From Alphaproteobacteria bacterium (GTDB taxonomy: Bacteria > Myxococcota_A > UBA796 > GCA-2862545): a stretch of 64,000 bases of DNA. The notes beneath the pieces are model-generated. The model was not told the DNA's origin. It did no database searches and was given only the letters and a program-made list of their open reading frames with translations. Numbering within the stretch: the stretch's first letter is position 1; every line of letters starts with the position of its first letter. This document shows, one piece after another, positions 1 to 7,900 of the stretch. Made by a program: the position numbers and the translations under genes. Location: positions 7,818-71,817 of the forward strand of contig JACKER010000033.1 of the NCBI GenBank assembly GCA_020632925.1, in the 5' to 3' direction.

Positions 1-63
1 GACCCCGCGGGCGGCGCCGATGGCGGCCCGGAACCTGTCCTCGACCGCTGCGCCGAGCACGCC
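1..63. other. window edge, possible gene fragment
   Basis: No complete gene is visible here. On the minus strand a GTG at 60, three bases after the stop of the 64-474 gene, opens a frame that runs off the edge (MLGAAVEDRFRAAIG...). It could be the next gene of the same operon. Plus-strand frames are also open, so the strand is undecided. Confidence 0.25.
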
Positions 64-474
64 CTACCGGTAGACGACGGCCATCGCGGCGCCGCCTTCG
101 CTGCCCGCGGTGGTCGCCTGACGGTTGTAGAGCACGATGTAGTACGTGCCCGTCGACGGGGGCTTGAACGTGATCTCGGGCTCGCGGTCCGTCGTGCTGT
201 CGCGGGCGATGACCGCGCCCTTCACGTCGTACAGCAGCACGTCGAGGTTCGTGATCGCCTCGTCGGCGCAGGTGCGGACCTTGTACTCGTTCCCCTCGTA
301 GAGGGTCACGAGGTAGTTCCGGGTCTTGCCGTCGGGGAGCGTGGTGGACGTCATCGTCCGGACGCCCCACCCCTCGGCGTACCCGTCCCAGACCTTGGTG
401 CGGAGGCAGCTCTCGGCCTCGGACTCTCCGGCGTGGGCCGGCGTCGACAGGTTCAGCAGCGCGAGCGCGAGCAT
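64..474 (-). CDS. small secreted protein, PPC-like fold possible
   Basis: A 136-residue exported protein of no family I can name. Residues 1-15 (MLALALLNLSTPAHA) form a very short Sec signal with an AHA cleavage site and no Lys or Arg before the core. The mature part has two cysteines (23 and 69) and a beta-rich second half ending in a G-T-YYIVLY strand. This recalls the bacterial pre-peptidase C-terminal (PPC) domain, but that likeness is inference. The ATG at 474 has GGAG five bases upstream. It lies 10 bases downstream of the 485-1336 lipoprotein gene on the same strand, so both are probably one transcript, and two secreted products from one operon suggest a shared envelope role. Confidence 0.8.
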   Translation of the reverse strand: MLALALLNLSTPAHAGESEAESCLRTKVWDGYAEGWGVRTMTSTTLPDGKTRNYLVTLYEGNEYKVRTCADEAITNLDVLLYDVKGAVIARDSTTDREPEITFKPPSTGTYYIVLYNRQATTAGSEGGAAMAVVYR

Positions 475-484
475 GGGGACTCCG

Positions 485-1336
485 TCAGAGCAGGGCGAGG
501 ACGTCGTTGGTGACCTGGATGACCGTGTCCAGGTCCTTCTCGTCGAGGGGCTCGGTCTTCTCGGCGACCGCCTTGAGCTCGAGCAGCGCCTCTTCCAGCT
601 TCTTCGTGACCGCGGCAGGGGCCTTCTCGGCGCCGTCGGTCTTCACGTACTTGATGAAGTAGTCGACGACGGACGGGGCCTTGAGCAGCTTCTCGGCGGC
701 ACCCTTGTTGTCGGAGGCCTTCAGCGCGCGGGCGACGAGGTTCGCGCCCTCGAGCCAGCTCCCGGCCTCGATCAGCGGGACCACGCGGTCCTGGCCGTTG
801 AACTCGAGCTCGGGGATGACGACGCCCGAGAGCTCGTCGAACTCCTTGAGCAGGTCGTCGCGGGTGACCGCGTCCGCCGTGATGCGGTCGGAGGCGTCCT
901 TGAGGGTGGCGCTGATGTCGCTGCCGCCGCCGAGCTGCGTCATGCCCTGGTCGATGCTCGCCAGGCGGGAGACGAGCTCCTCCTTCTTGGCGTTCTTCGT
1001 CGTCAGCAGCAGGTCGGCGAGCACGACGCCGGTGCGGACGGCGGCGTGGTCGGTCTCGGCGGCCGCCAGATCGAAGTCGTGCTTCGGGATGAGGGTCGCG
1101 AGCTGGGTCGCGATGCCCGACGCCTCGAGCGCCTTCTGCGTCTCGACCGGGGAGGGGACCAGCGCGATCTTCTCGTGGTGCGCCTCGAGGGTCGCGGCGT
1201 CCACCGGAGGCTTCTCCGGGTTGGTCGCGGGTTGTTCCACGGGCTTGGGGTCGGGGGTGTGCGTCTCGGCGCCGCCGGAGCAGGCGGTCAGCATCAAGAC
1301 GCTCCACAGCCCAGGGCGGAGGACGGTGCGGAACAT
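485..1336 (-). CDS. helical lipoprotein, unknown function
   Basis: A 283-residue lipoprotein. The N-terminus MFRTVLRPGLWSVLMLTAC gives a signal with lipobox LTAC and Cys19. A Pro/Thr/Glu-rich spacer follows to about residue 45, and the rest is charged and strongly helical with no cysteines. I recognise no enzymatic motif; a helical bundle or coiled-coil periplasmic protein fits. The ATG at 1336 is preceded by an AGGGAG Shine-Dalgarno. A TAACTT hexamer at 1381-1376 could be its -10 element. It is divergent from the FG-GAP lipoprotein at 1522 across 185 bases and is followed closely by the secreted protein at 64-474. Confidence 0.85.
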   Translation of the reverse strand: MFRTVLRPGLWSVLMLTACSGGAETHTPDPKPVEQPATNPEKPPVDAATLEAHHEKIALVPSPVETQKALEASGIATQLATLIPKHDFDLAAAETDHAAVRTGVVLADLLLTTKNAKKEELVSRLASIDQGMTQLGGGSDISATLKDASDRITADAVTRDDLLKEFDELSGVVIPELEFNGQDRVVPLIEAGSWLEGANLVARALKASDNKGAAEKLLKAPSVVDYFIKYVKTDGAEKAPAAVTKKLEEALLELKAVAEKTEPLDEKDLDTVIQVTNDVLALL

Positions 1337-1375
1337 GGTCGAGCTCCCTGTCGCGCGGTGCGCGAGGCGGGACGC

Positions 1376-1381
1376 AAGTTA
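1376..1381 (-). promoter_or_regulatory. candidate -10 (TAACTT) of 485-1336
   Basis: A TANNNT hexamer 39 bases upstream of the ATG at 1336, upstream of the AGGGAG site. It is one of many such hexamers at operon heads in this window. No -35 is evident. The rest of the 185-base gap (1337-1521) is GC-rich with no other structure I can support. Confidence 0.35.
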
Positions 1382-1521
1382 CCGTCCGCGACGCGCGAGG
1401 GCAACCGGGAGCCCGTCCCATCGTCCCCACGCCCTGTTTCCGGCCACCAGGTCTCCCCCGCCCCTGTGATGTGGCGCGGGGTCGAGACATGGGAGGATGA
1501 ACGGCCAGCCAGAGAGGTCCC

Positions 1522-4500
1522 TTGTTCGTCATCGCTCTCCTCGTCGCCTGTACCCACCCGTCCGAAGACCCGGTGCTCGACGCCGCCCCGCGCGCGGCGT
1601 TCGGCGGGCTGATCCCGTTGCACGCGTCGTTCGGTCCGGGCGGCGCGACGGTGCGGGCGCCCTTCGCGGAGGCGCCGGAGGTGGGCCTCACGTTGACGGG
1701 GTACGGCGAGGAGGGGGCGTTGACCGCGGTCGCTCTGGTGCCCCCGGCCGAGACCGGCGATCGCACCACGTTCTCCCACCCGGGCGTGACCGAGTGGTGG
1801 ACGGGCACGGCCGGTGGCCTCGAGCAGGGCTTCGACGTGGATCTGCCCGGCGTGGGGACGCTCGTGCTCGAGCTCGCGCTGCGCGGCGCGGACGCGCGGA
1901 TCGACGCGGATGGCCTCGGCGCGACGCTGCGCCCCTCGGAGGGTGGCGGGCTGCGGTACGAGGCGCTGCTCGCGGTGGACGCCGTCGGGACCTCGCTCCC
2001 CGCCCACATGGAGGCCACCGACGCCGGCCTGCGCCTGGTGGTCTCGACCGAGCGCGCCGTCTGGCCGGTGACCGTGGACCCGCTGCTCCCCGGCGCCGCC
2101 TGGGTGGGCGAGGGCGACGTGGGGGGCGCCTACTACGGGTACGGCACGGCGGGCGTCGGTGACGTGAACGGCGACGGCTTCGAGGACGTGGTCGTGGGCG
2201 CGCCCTACGCCGACGTCCCGGTCTCGAACGCGGGCGCCGTCTATCTGTACCTCGGGTCGGCGGCCGGGCTGTCGACGGTCGCCGCGTGGTCGAAGACCGG
2301 GACCGCCACCAACGAGTACCTCGGGTGGTCGGTGGCGGGTGCCGGTGACGTGGACGCCGACGGGTACGACGACGTGCTGGTGGGCGCCCCCGGGACCTCC
2401 AACGGCCAGCTCGACGAGGGGGCGGCCCACCTGTTCCGCGGACGGGCGAGCGGCCTGGCGCCGGCCTCCTCGTGGTCGGTCGAGAGCAACCAGCAGTCGG
2501 CCTGGACGGGGCGCTCGCTCGCGTCGGCGGGCGACGTGAACGGCGACGGGTACGACGACGTGATCGTCGGGACCTACGGCTGGAACGGGGCCGCCGGTGC
2601 CGACGAGGGGCGCGCCGACGTCTACCTCGGCGGCGCAGGAGGTCTGTCGGCCACGCCCGTCTGGACCCGGGAGAGCGGTGATGCCCAGAGCTACTACGCG
2701 TTGTCGGTCGACGGCGCGGGCGACGTGAACGGCGACGGGTACGCGGACGTCGTCGTCGGGGCCTACGGGTGGTCCAACACCACGTTCCACGAGGGCGCCG
2801 CCTTCGTCTACTACGGCTCGCCCGGCGGACCCTCGACGACGGCCGACTGGGTGAGGGAGGGCGAGCAGAACAACGCCAGCTTCGGCGAGGCGGTCGCCGG
2901 CGCGGGCGACGTCGATGGCGACGGGTACGACGACGTCGTGGTGGGCGCCACGAACTACAACAGCCGGGGCTACGTGTTCGTCTACCACGGGGGCGCCGCC
3001 GGGCTCGCGACCACGCCCGCCACGCGGATGACCAACGACGTCTACAGCTCGTCCTACGGCAGCGCCGTCGCCACCGCGGGCGACGTGAACGGCGACGGGT
3101 ACGACGACCTGGTGGTCGCGGCCGAGACCTACACCAACGGCGAGGGCAGCGAGGGCGCGTTCTACGTGTACCTCGGCTCGAGCCGCGGAATCGTCGAGAA
3201 CCCGCTGCTGACCGGCGAATCCGATCAGGTCCAGGCGCACATGACCACGGTCGCGAGCGCCGGCGACGTCGACGGGGACGGGACGGACGAGGTGCTGATC
3301 GGCGTCCACCGGTACGACGACGGCCAGACCGACGAGGGCGCCGTCTTCCTCTACGAGGGGGCGTACCTGCCCGACGGCGACGGCGACGGCGTGGTGGACG
3401 TGATCGATCGGTGCCCCGCGGCGGCCGACCCCGAGCAGCTCGACCTCGACGAGGACGGGGTGGGCAACGCGTGCGACATCCCGCTGCTCGCGACCGATGG
3501 GGACGTGACCTGGGGCGGCTCGGTCCAGCTCGTGGCCTCGGGCCTGGGCGTGGGGGAGCAGGTGCGCTTCTACGGCGCGATCGGCGCCGGTGGGGCGGGG
3601 CCCTGCCCCGTGGACCTGGGTGGGCTCTGCCTCGATGTGGGCGCGGGCGCGGGGACGCTCGGGGTGGCCACGGCGGACGCGACGGGGGTGGCGACGCTGG
3701 CGGTGAGCGTCCCCGGCTTCGTCGTCGCGGGCGGGGAGTACGTCGTGCAGGTGGCCGTGCCGCGCGGCGTGGGCGGCGCGTCCTCGGTCGCCTCGGAGCT
3801 GCTCGACGTCCAGCGGCTCCTCGACTGGGACGGGGACGGTCTGCGGGACGTGGTGGAGGTCGCCATCGGCACCGATCCCGGGCTCGCCGACACCGACGGG
3901 GACGGGCTGAGCGACAGCTTCGAGCTCCGCCCCCACTACGACCCGACCTCCCCGGACGCGGACGGCGACGGCGTGGACGACGCCTCGGACGTCTGCCGGG
4001 CGGGCGACGACGGGCTGGATACCGACGGCGACGGGGTCGCTGACGCCTGCGACAGCTGCCCGGTGGACGCCGACGCGACGCAGACGGACACCGACGGCGA
4101 CGGGCTCGGCGACGTGTGCGACGGCGCGGTGCTGGTGGCCGCGGGCTTCCGCGAGGCCAACCAGGCGCGCGCGAGCGTGGGTGACGTGGTCGCGAGCGCC
4201 GGCGACGTGAACGGCGACGGGTACGACGACGTCATCGTCGGCGCTCCGGAGTACGACGACGGCCAGACCGACGAGGGCGCGGCCGGGGTGTTCCTCGGCG
4301 GGCCTGCGGGCGTGGCCGCCACCACGGTCTGGGCCGCGGAGGGCAACCAGGCGGGCGCCTGGTTCGGGGCGGCGGTCGCGAGCGCGGGCGACGTGAACGG
4401 CGACGGGTACGACGACGTGATCGTCGGCATCCCGTACTGGAACGGGGGCCAGAACGACGAGGGCGCCGCTCGGATCTACCTCGGGAGCGCCTCAGGCCCC

Positions 4501-5481
4501 GTGAGCCCGGCGGCGTGGACGGTCGAGGGCAACGTCGCGGACGACCGGTACGGCTGGCAGGTGGACTCGGCGGGCGACGTGAACGGCGACGGGTACGACG
4601 ATGTCATCGTCGGCTCCCGCTACGGCACCAGCGACGGGCTCACGGAGCGCGGTCGCGCGGACGTGTACCTCGGTGGTCCTGCCGGCCCCTCCACGACCCC
4701 CGCCTGGTCCGCCGTGGGTGCGATGGCCTACGCGTACCTCGGGTCGGGCGTGGCGGGCGTCGGGGACGTGAACCGCGACGGGTACGACGACATCGTGGTC
4801 GGCGAGCCCGGCTGGGACGACACGAGCGGGGAGGTGACGGTCGCCAACCTCGGCCGCGTGCTGCTCTTCGCCGGGTCCCCGGCGGGACCGAGCACCGAGC
4901 CGCTGTGGGTCTACGTCGGCGACGACGACTACACGGCCATCGGCTACCGCGTGTCGGCCGCGGGCGACGTGAACGGCGACGGGTACGAGGACTTCATGTC
5001 CGCCTACGAGCGGTTCTCGAACGGGGAGGCGGACGAGGGCGCCGTGCTGGTCTGGCTCGGCTCCCCGATCGGCCCGGTGATGAACCCGCGACGGCTCGAG
5101 GGCAACCAGTTCGAGGCGTACCTGGGCCGGGGCCTCGCAGCCGCCGGGGACGTGAACGGTGACGGGTACGACGACGTGATCGCGGGCGCCGAGCGGTACA
5201 GCCACGGGCAGAACCTGGAGGGCGCCGCGTTCCTCTACCTCGGGTCGGCGAACGGGTTGCGAACATCCGAGGCCTGGATCGGCGAGTCGAACCAGGCGGC
5301 GACCGGCTACGACTACTACTGCGACTGCTACACGAACCTGGCGCGCTACGGCAACGCGGTGGCCGGGGCCGGCGACGTGGACGGCGACGGGTTCGACGAC
5401 GTGGTCGTGGGCGCCTACGAGTACGACGGTGGGCAGCGCGACGAAGGCCGCGTCTACTTCTACCTCGGGCAGGCCCCGTAG
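1522..5481 (+). CDS. giant FG-GAP / thrombospondin-3 lipoprotein
   Basis: A 1319-residue surface lipoprotein. TTG at 1522 is the only usable start: an in-frame stop lies at 1498-1500, no ATG or GTG follows it, and GAGAGG sits four bases upstream. The signal is only MFVIALLVAC (lipobox LVAC, Cys10). A beta-rich N-domain ends near residue 200 in PVTVDPLL, as in other myxobacterial FG-GAP proteins. Seven FG-GAP repeats (GDVNGDGYDDVIVG type) fill about 212-615, then Asp-rich thrombospondin-3 repeats with CP and CD cysteines (618-650), a roughly 100-residue GPCP/LGG domain (657-763) shared with the protein at 30498, more type-3 repeats (767-870), and seven further FG-GAP repeats (893-1319). Seven repeats make one integrin-alpha-like propeller, so two propellers joined by a calcium-binding rod are predicted. 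An adhesion role is inferred. Confidence 0.93.
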   Translation: MFVIALLVACTHPSEDPVLDAAPRAAFGGLIPLHASFGPGGATVRAPFAEAPEVGLTLTGYGEEGALTAVALVPPAETGDRTTFSHPGVTEWWTGTAGGLEQGFDVDLPGVGTLVLELALRGADARIDADGLGATLRPSEGGGLRYEALLAVDAVGTSLPAHMEATDAGLRLVVSTERAVWPVTVDPLLPGAAWVGEGDVGGAYYGYGTAGVGDVNGDGFEDVVVGAPYADVPVSNAGAVYLYLGSAAGLSTVAAWSKTGTATNEYLGWSVAGAGDVDADGYDDVLVGAPGTSNGQLDEGAAHLFRGRASGLAPASSWSVESNQQSAWTGRSLASAGDVNGDGYDDVIVGTYGWNGAAGADEGRADVYLGGAGGLSATPVWTRESGDAQSYYALSVDGAGDVNGDGYADVVVGAYGWSNTTFHEGAAFVYYGSPGGPSTTADWVREGEQNNASFGEAVAGAGDVDGDGYDDVVVGATNYNSRGYVFVYHGGAAGLATTPATRMTNDVYSSSYGSAVATAGDVNGDGYDDLVVAAETYTNGEGSEGAFYVYLGSSRGIVENPLLTGESDQVQAHMTTVASAGDVDGDGTDEVLIGVHRYDDGQTDEGAVFLYEGAYLPDGDGDGVVDVIDRCPAAADPEQLDLDEDGVGNACDIPLLATDGDVTWGGSVQLVASGLGVGEQVRFYGAIGAGGAGPCPVDLGGLCLDVGAGAGTLGVATADATGVATLAVSVPGFVVAGGEYVVQVAVPRGVGGASSVASELLDVQRLLDWDGDGLRDVVEVAIGTDPGLADTDGDGLSDSFELRPHYDPTSPDADGDGVDDASDVCRAGDDGLDTDGDGVADACDSCPVDADATQTDTDGDGLGDVCDGAVLVAAGFREANQARASVGDVVASAGDVNGDGYDDVIVGAPEYDDGQTDEGAAGVFLGGPAGVAATTVWAAEGNQAGAWFGAAVASAGDVNGDGYDDVIVGIPYWNGGQNDEGAARIYLGSASGPVSPAAWTVEGNVADDRYGWQVDSAGDVNGDGYDDVIVGSRYGTSDGLTERGRADVYLGGPAGPSTTPAWSAVGAMAYAYLGSGVAGVGDVNRDGYDDIVVGEPGWDDTSGEVTVANLGRVLLFAGSPAGPSTEPLWVYVGDDDYTAIGYRVSAAGDVNGDGYEDFMSAYERFSNGEADEGAVLVWLGSPIGPVMNPRRLEGNQFEAYLGRGLAAAGDVNGDGYDDVIAGAERYSHGQNLEGAAFLYLGSANGLRTSEAWIGESNQAATGYDYYCDCYTNLARYGNAVAGAGDVDGDGFDDVVVGAYEYDGGQRDEGRVYFYLGQAP

Positions 5482-6474
5482 CTACCGGAGCTCGGGGATC
5501 GCGCGGCCGAGCGCGCCATAGACCAGGCCCTCGACCTCGTCCGTGCGCAGCGAGCGCGCGCCCGCCTCGTCTCCGGCCCGCTCCCGGAGCACCGAGAGCA
5601 GCGCGCGGTGCAGCGTCGTCGCTCCCGGTGCGTGCAGCTCCTCCCCGATCGCGCGGGCGGCGGCCTCCCCGTCGCGGCGCCAGACCAGGAGCACGCGGAT
5701 CGCGTCCGCCTCGGGCTGGACCGCGCGGGCGCCGGGGCCTGTCACCGCCTTCGTGAGCCACTCCTCGGCCTCGTCCACGGGATCGCCGCGAAGCAGGTGC
5801 CCGAGGGAGCGCGCGACCGCGGCCCACGCGAAGGCGCCGGTGCCCGGGCGGGCGTCGGCCCAGTCCACCGCGGCGTCGCCGTCGCCGTCGTTGAGCGCGA
5901 GCATCGCGAGGTTCAGGCGGGCGGCCGTGCGCACGCTTCGGCTCACGAACCCGCGCGTCGCGAGGCGCTCGAGCGCCGCCTTCGCCTCCAGCGTCCGGCC
6001 GAGCTCCAGCGCCTCGAGCGTGCGCGCGAGCTGGTGGTTCGACCACACGCGCTGTCCCGCCCAGGCGACCGCGAAGGCGCCCATCCCGAAGGTCAGCGCC
6101 GGCACCCAGCTGCGCAGCCCGATCGTCACCACGATCACCAGCCACAGCAGCGAGGGGAGCGCGACGAGCACGGGGATGCCGAGCATCAGCCCGTGCAGCG
6201 GGCGGGATCGGTGGCCGCGGACATCGGTGAGCTCCGGCCGGTGGCCCGCGTGGTTGCGCTCCACCCCGAGCGCCACGCCACCCGCCATCGCGACCAGCGC
6301 CGCCCCGCCGAGCCCCCAGAACGCGCCGGCGTTCGGGATCCCGAACACCAGCTGGAGCGTCGCCCCCACCGCCGTCCCCGCCGTCGCGCCCGCCATGCCC
6401 CACGCGAGCAGCGCGGTGGCCCAGGACCAGGCCGCGGGAGCGTCGTCGGTGTCCGGCGGCTCGAACTCGTTCAC
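5482..6474 (-). CDS. membrane protein with C-terminal helical (TPR-like) domain
   Basis: A 330-residue protein, last gene of a three-gene operon. GTG at 6474 overlaps the upstream stop by four bases (GTGA), which fixes the start (MNEFEPPD). About four membrane segments lie in residues 12-140 as two pairs around a loop rich in His and Arg. The C-terminal 190 residues are Ala/Leu/Arg-rich helical pairs (LEALELGRTLEAKAALERLA and similar) resembling TPR units facing the cytoplasm. No catalytic motif is seen. The stop codon abuts the stop of the FG-GAP gene with no base between, so no terminator fits between them. A scaffold role is inferred only from the helical domain. Confidence 0.83.
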   Translation of the reverse strand: MNEFEPPDTDDAPAAWSWATALLAWGMAGATAGTAVGATLQLVFGIPNAGAFWGLGGAALVAMAGGVALGVERNHAGHRPELTDVRGHRSRPLHGLMLGIPVLVALPSLLWLVIVVTIGLRSWVPALTFGMGAFAVAWAGQRVWSNHQLARTLEALELGRTLEAKAALERLATRGFVSRSVRTAARLNLAMLALNDGDGDAAVDWADARPGTGAFAWAAVARSLGHLLRGDPVDEAEEWLTKAVTGPGARAVQPEADAIRVLLVWRRDGEAAARAIGEELHAPGATTLHRALLSVLRERAGDEAGARSLRTDEVEGLVYGALGRAIPELR

Positions 6475-7364
6475 GGCGTGACGGGGACCTCGGCGTTCGG
6501 CTGTTCCTTCGGTATCACCGGCTTCGGCAGGAGCATCGGCGCCTTGACGCCGAAGCGCCCCTTCGGATCGACCGAGAACGGCCCGAGCCACTCCTGGAGC
6601 TGCGCCGCGTGCCCGACCAGGTCCCCCTCGATCACCGCCTCGAAGTACCCCAGGGAGCTGGCCGTCATCGGCGGGGGCAGGGGAGCGGCCGCGATCCAGG
6701 TCTGCTGCCGGTCGTACGAGGCGGCTGCCCAGGCATCCACCACCTGGGGCCACATCGTGCCCATCGAGCCCATCGCGATCTGGGTCGCGCGGTCGGCCGC
6801 GCCGAAGCGGTCGATCAGCGTCTGGTACGCCGTCACCCGGTCGGAGAGCGAGATGCGCAGCGTGCCTCCGCCCTGGGCCTCGCGGCAGAGCGAGGCGTAC
6901 CGGATCCAACCCTCGAGGTCCGCCTCCGTCACCGCCAGCTGCTCCCCGTCGTCCTTGGTCCACACCGACAGCGCTCGCTGCTGGAGGTTCCACAGCTTGC
7001 CGTCGTCGGGGCCGATCGGGCCGTCGCCGTGGTCCGTCACCCACACGAGGTGCGAGCGCGCGACCGAGCCGTCGAGCCCGACGGCGTTCGCCAGCGTTCC
7101 CCCGTCGTCGCGGATGCGCTGCAGCCAGGCGGTCGCCGCGTCCGGATCCGAGCGGAAGCGCTTGGCGACCTCTCCCAACACGAGCTCGCGGTCGCCGCGG
7201 GCGGGCAGCGGTCGACCTGAGAGGACCTCGAGCCAGTCCACCACGTCCATGCCGTCCTCGCAGGTCAGCGAGCGGCCGTCGGCCTCGGCGAGGACGTTGT
7301 CCGTCGTGGAGCAGTCCACCGCGGGCGAGCAGCCCGCGAGCACCGCGAGGAGCAGCCCGGTCAC
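6471..7364 (-). CDS. lipoprotein, unknown function
   Basis: A 297-residue lipoprotein. GTG at 7364 overlaps the upstream stop (GTGA). The signal is just MTGLLLAVLAGC with lipobox LAGC at Cys12. The mature part has a few early cysteines (CS, CED) and long helices, with tryptophans and a Pro-rich end (MLLPKPVIPKEQPNAEVPVTP region). I recognise no enzyme motif. The segment MDVVDWLEVLSGRPLPARGD followed by charged helices could be a helical repeat. Its partners are a small cytosolic protein upstream and the membrane/TPR protein downstream, so the three products may form an inner-membrane assembly; that is inference from gene order alone. Confidence 0.82.
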   Translation of the reverse strand: MTGLLLAVLAGCSPAVDCSTTDNVLAEADGRSLTCEDGMDVVDWLEVLSGRPLPARGDRELVLGEVAKRFRSDPDAATAWLQRIRDDGGTLANAVGLDGSVARSHLVWVTDHGDGPIGPDDGKLWNLQQRALSVWTKDDGEQLAVTEADLEGWIRYASLCREAQGGGTLRISLSDRVTAYQTLIDRFGAADRATQIAMGSMGTMWPQVVDAWAAASYDRQQTWIAAAPLPPPMTASSLGYFEAVIEGDLVGHAAQLQEWLGPFSVDPKGRFGVKAPMLLPKPVIPKEQPNAEVPVTP

Positions 7365-7840
7365 GCGCCCGCGCCGAGCAGCCAGTACGGGCTGCCCTGG
7401 AGCTGCTGCTTGAGCTGCGTGACCTCCTGCGGGCGCAGCTCGAAGGTCTGCGGCTGGCCGGTGCGCGGATCCATCTGCGTCGCGAACCAGCGCTCGCCCA
7501 CCTTGGTCTTGTGGAGCATGAAGCCGCGCGGATCGTCGTAGACCACGTTGAGGTCGGCCGCGGTGAGCGGGCGGTTGGGGTCGTCGACCTCCTCCTCCTT
7601 CGGCTCGTCGGCGGCGACGGGCGGCGGCGTGAGCTTCTCGATGACCTCGTCGACCTCCCAGCGGGCCTCGAGGTCGCCGATCGTGCGCTTCGCCTGCTCG
7701 AGGTGATCGAGCACCGCCTTTCGGTCGGGGAACGTCGCCGCCAGCGCCTCGAGCTCGGCCTTGATGGGGTCGCGCTCCTTCCAGCTCGCCTTGCCCAACC
7801 GCGCGACCAGCGCGTCGAGGGCCTCGTACGAGGTCGCCAT
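7361..7840 (-). CDS. small cytosolic protein heading a three-gene operon
   Basis: A 159-residue soluble protein without signal peptide or membrane segment. The ATG at 7840 has GGGAGG three bases upstream. Residues 1-75 are charged helices (MATSYEALDALVARLGKAS...), followed by an acidic Pro/Glu linker (ADEPKEEEVDDPNRP). The C-terminal 60 residues, with LNVVYDDPRGFMLHKTKVGE and WFATQMDPRTGQPQTFEL, look like a small beta domain. I do not know the family. Its TGA overlaps the GTG of the lipoprotein gene at 7364, so all three genes down to 5482 should be cotranscribed and translationally coupled. Confidence 0.82.
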   Translation of the reverse strand: MATSYEALDALVARLGKASWKERDPIKAELEALAATFPDRKAVLDHLEQAKRTIGDLEARWEVDEVIEKLTPPPVAADEPKEEEVDDPNRPLTAADLNVVYDDPRGFMLHKTKVGERWFATQMDPRTGQPQTFELRPQEVTQLKQQLQGSPYWLLGAGA

Positions 7841-7861
7841 GGTCCTCCCTCCGTCCGGTGA

Positions 7862-7867
7862 CGGGTA
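7862..7867 (-). promoter_or_regulatory. candidate -10 (TACCCG) of the 7840-5482 operon
   Basis: It lies 21 bases upstream of the ATG at 7840, so transcription would begin just ahead of the GGAGG site. It shares the 60-base divergent gap with the hexamer at 7889 for the opposite gene. Confidence 0.35.
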
Positions 7868-7888
7868 TCCCGAGAGCACAGGCCGGGC

Positions 7889-7894
7889 TACGCT
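7889..7894 (+). promoter_or_regulatory. candidate -10 (TACGCT), leaderless start of 7901
   Basis: A TANNNT hexamer ends six bases before the GTG at 7901, and no Shine-Dalgarno is present. A -10 element here would place the transcript start at the start codon. Confidence 0.5.
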
Positions 7895-7900
7895 CGCGCC

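Noticed and set aside
1489..1500. ATG at 1489 as start of the FG-GAP lipoprotein
   Set aside because: It meets an in-frame stop after three codons; TTG at 1522 is the first usable start.
1294..3936. Long minus-strand frame with repeating V-V-P-V-A-V-H-V units
   Set aside because: It is the antisense of the FG-GAP repeats (GDVNGDGYDDVIVG); the repetition comes from the real gene. No start site or codon pattern supports it.
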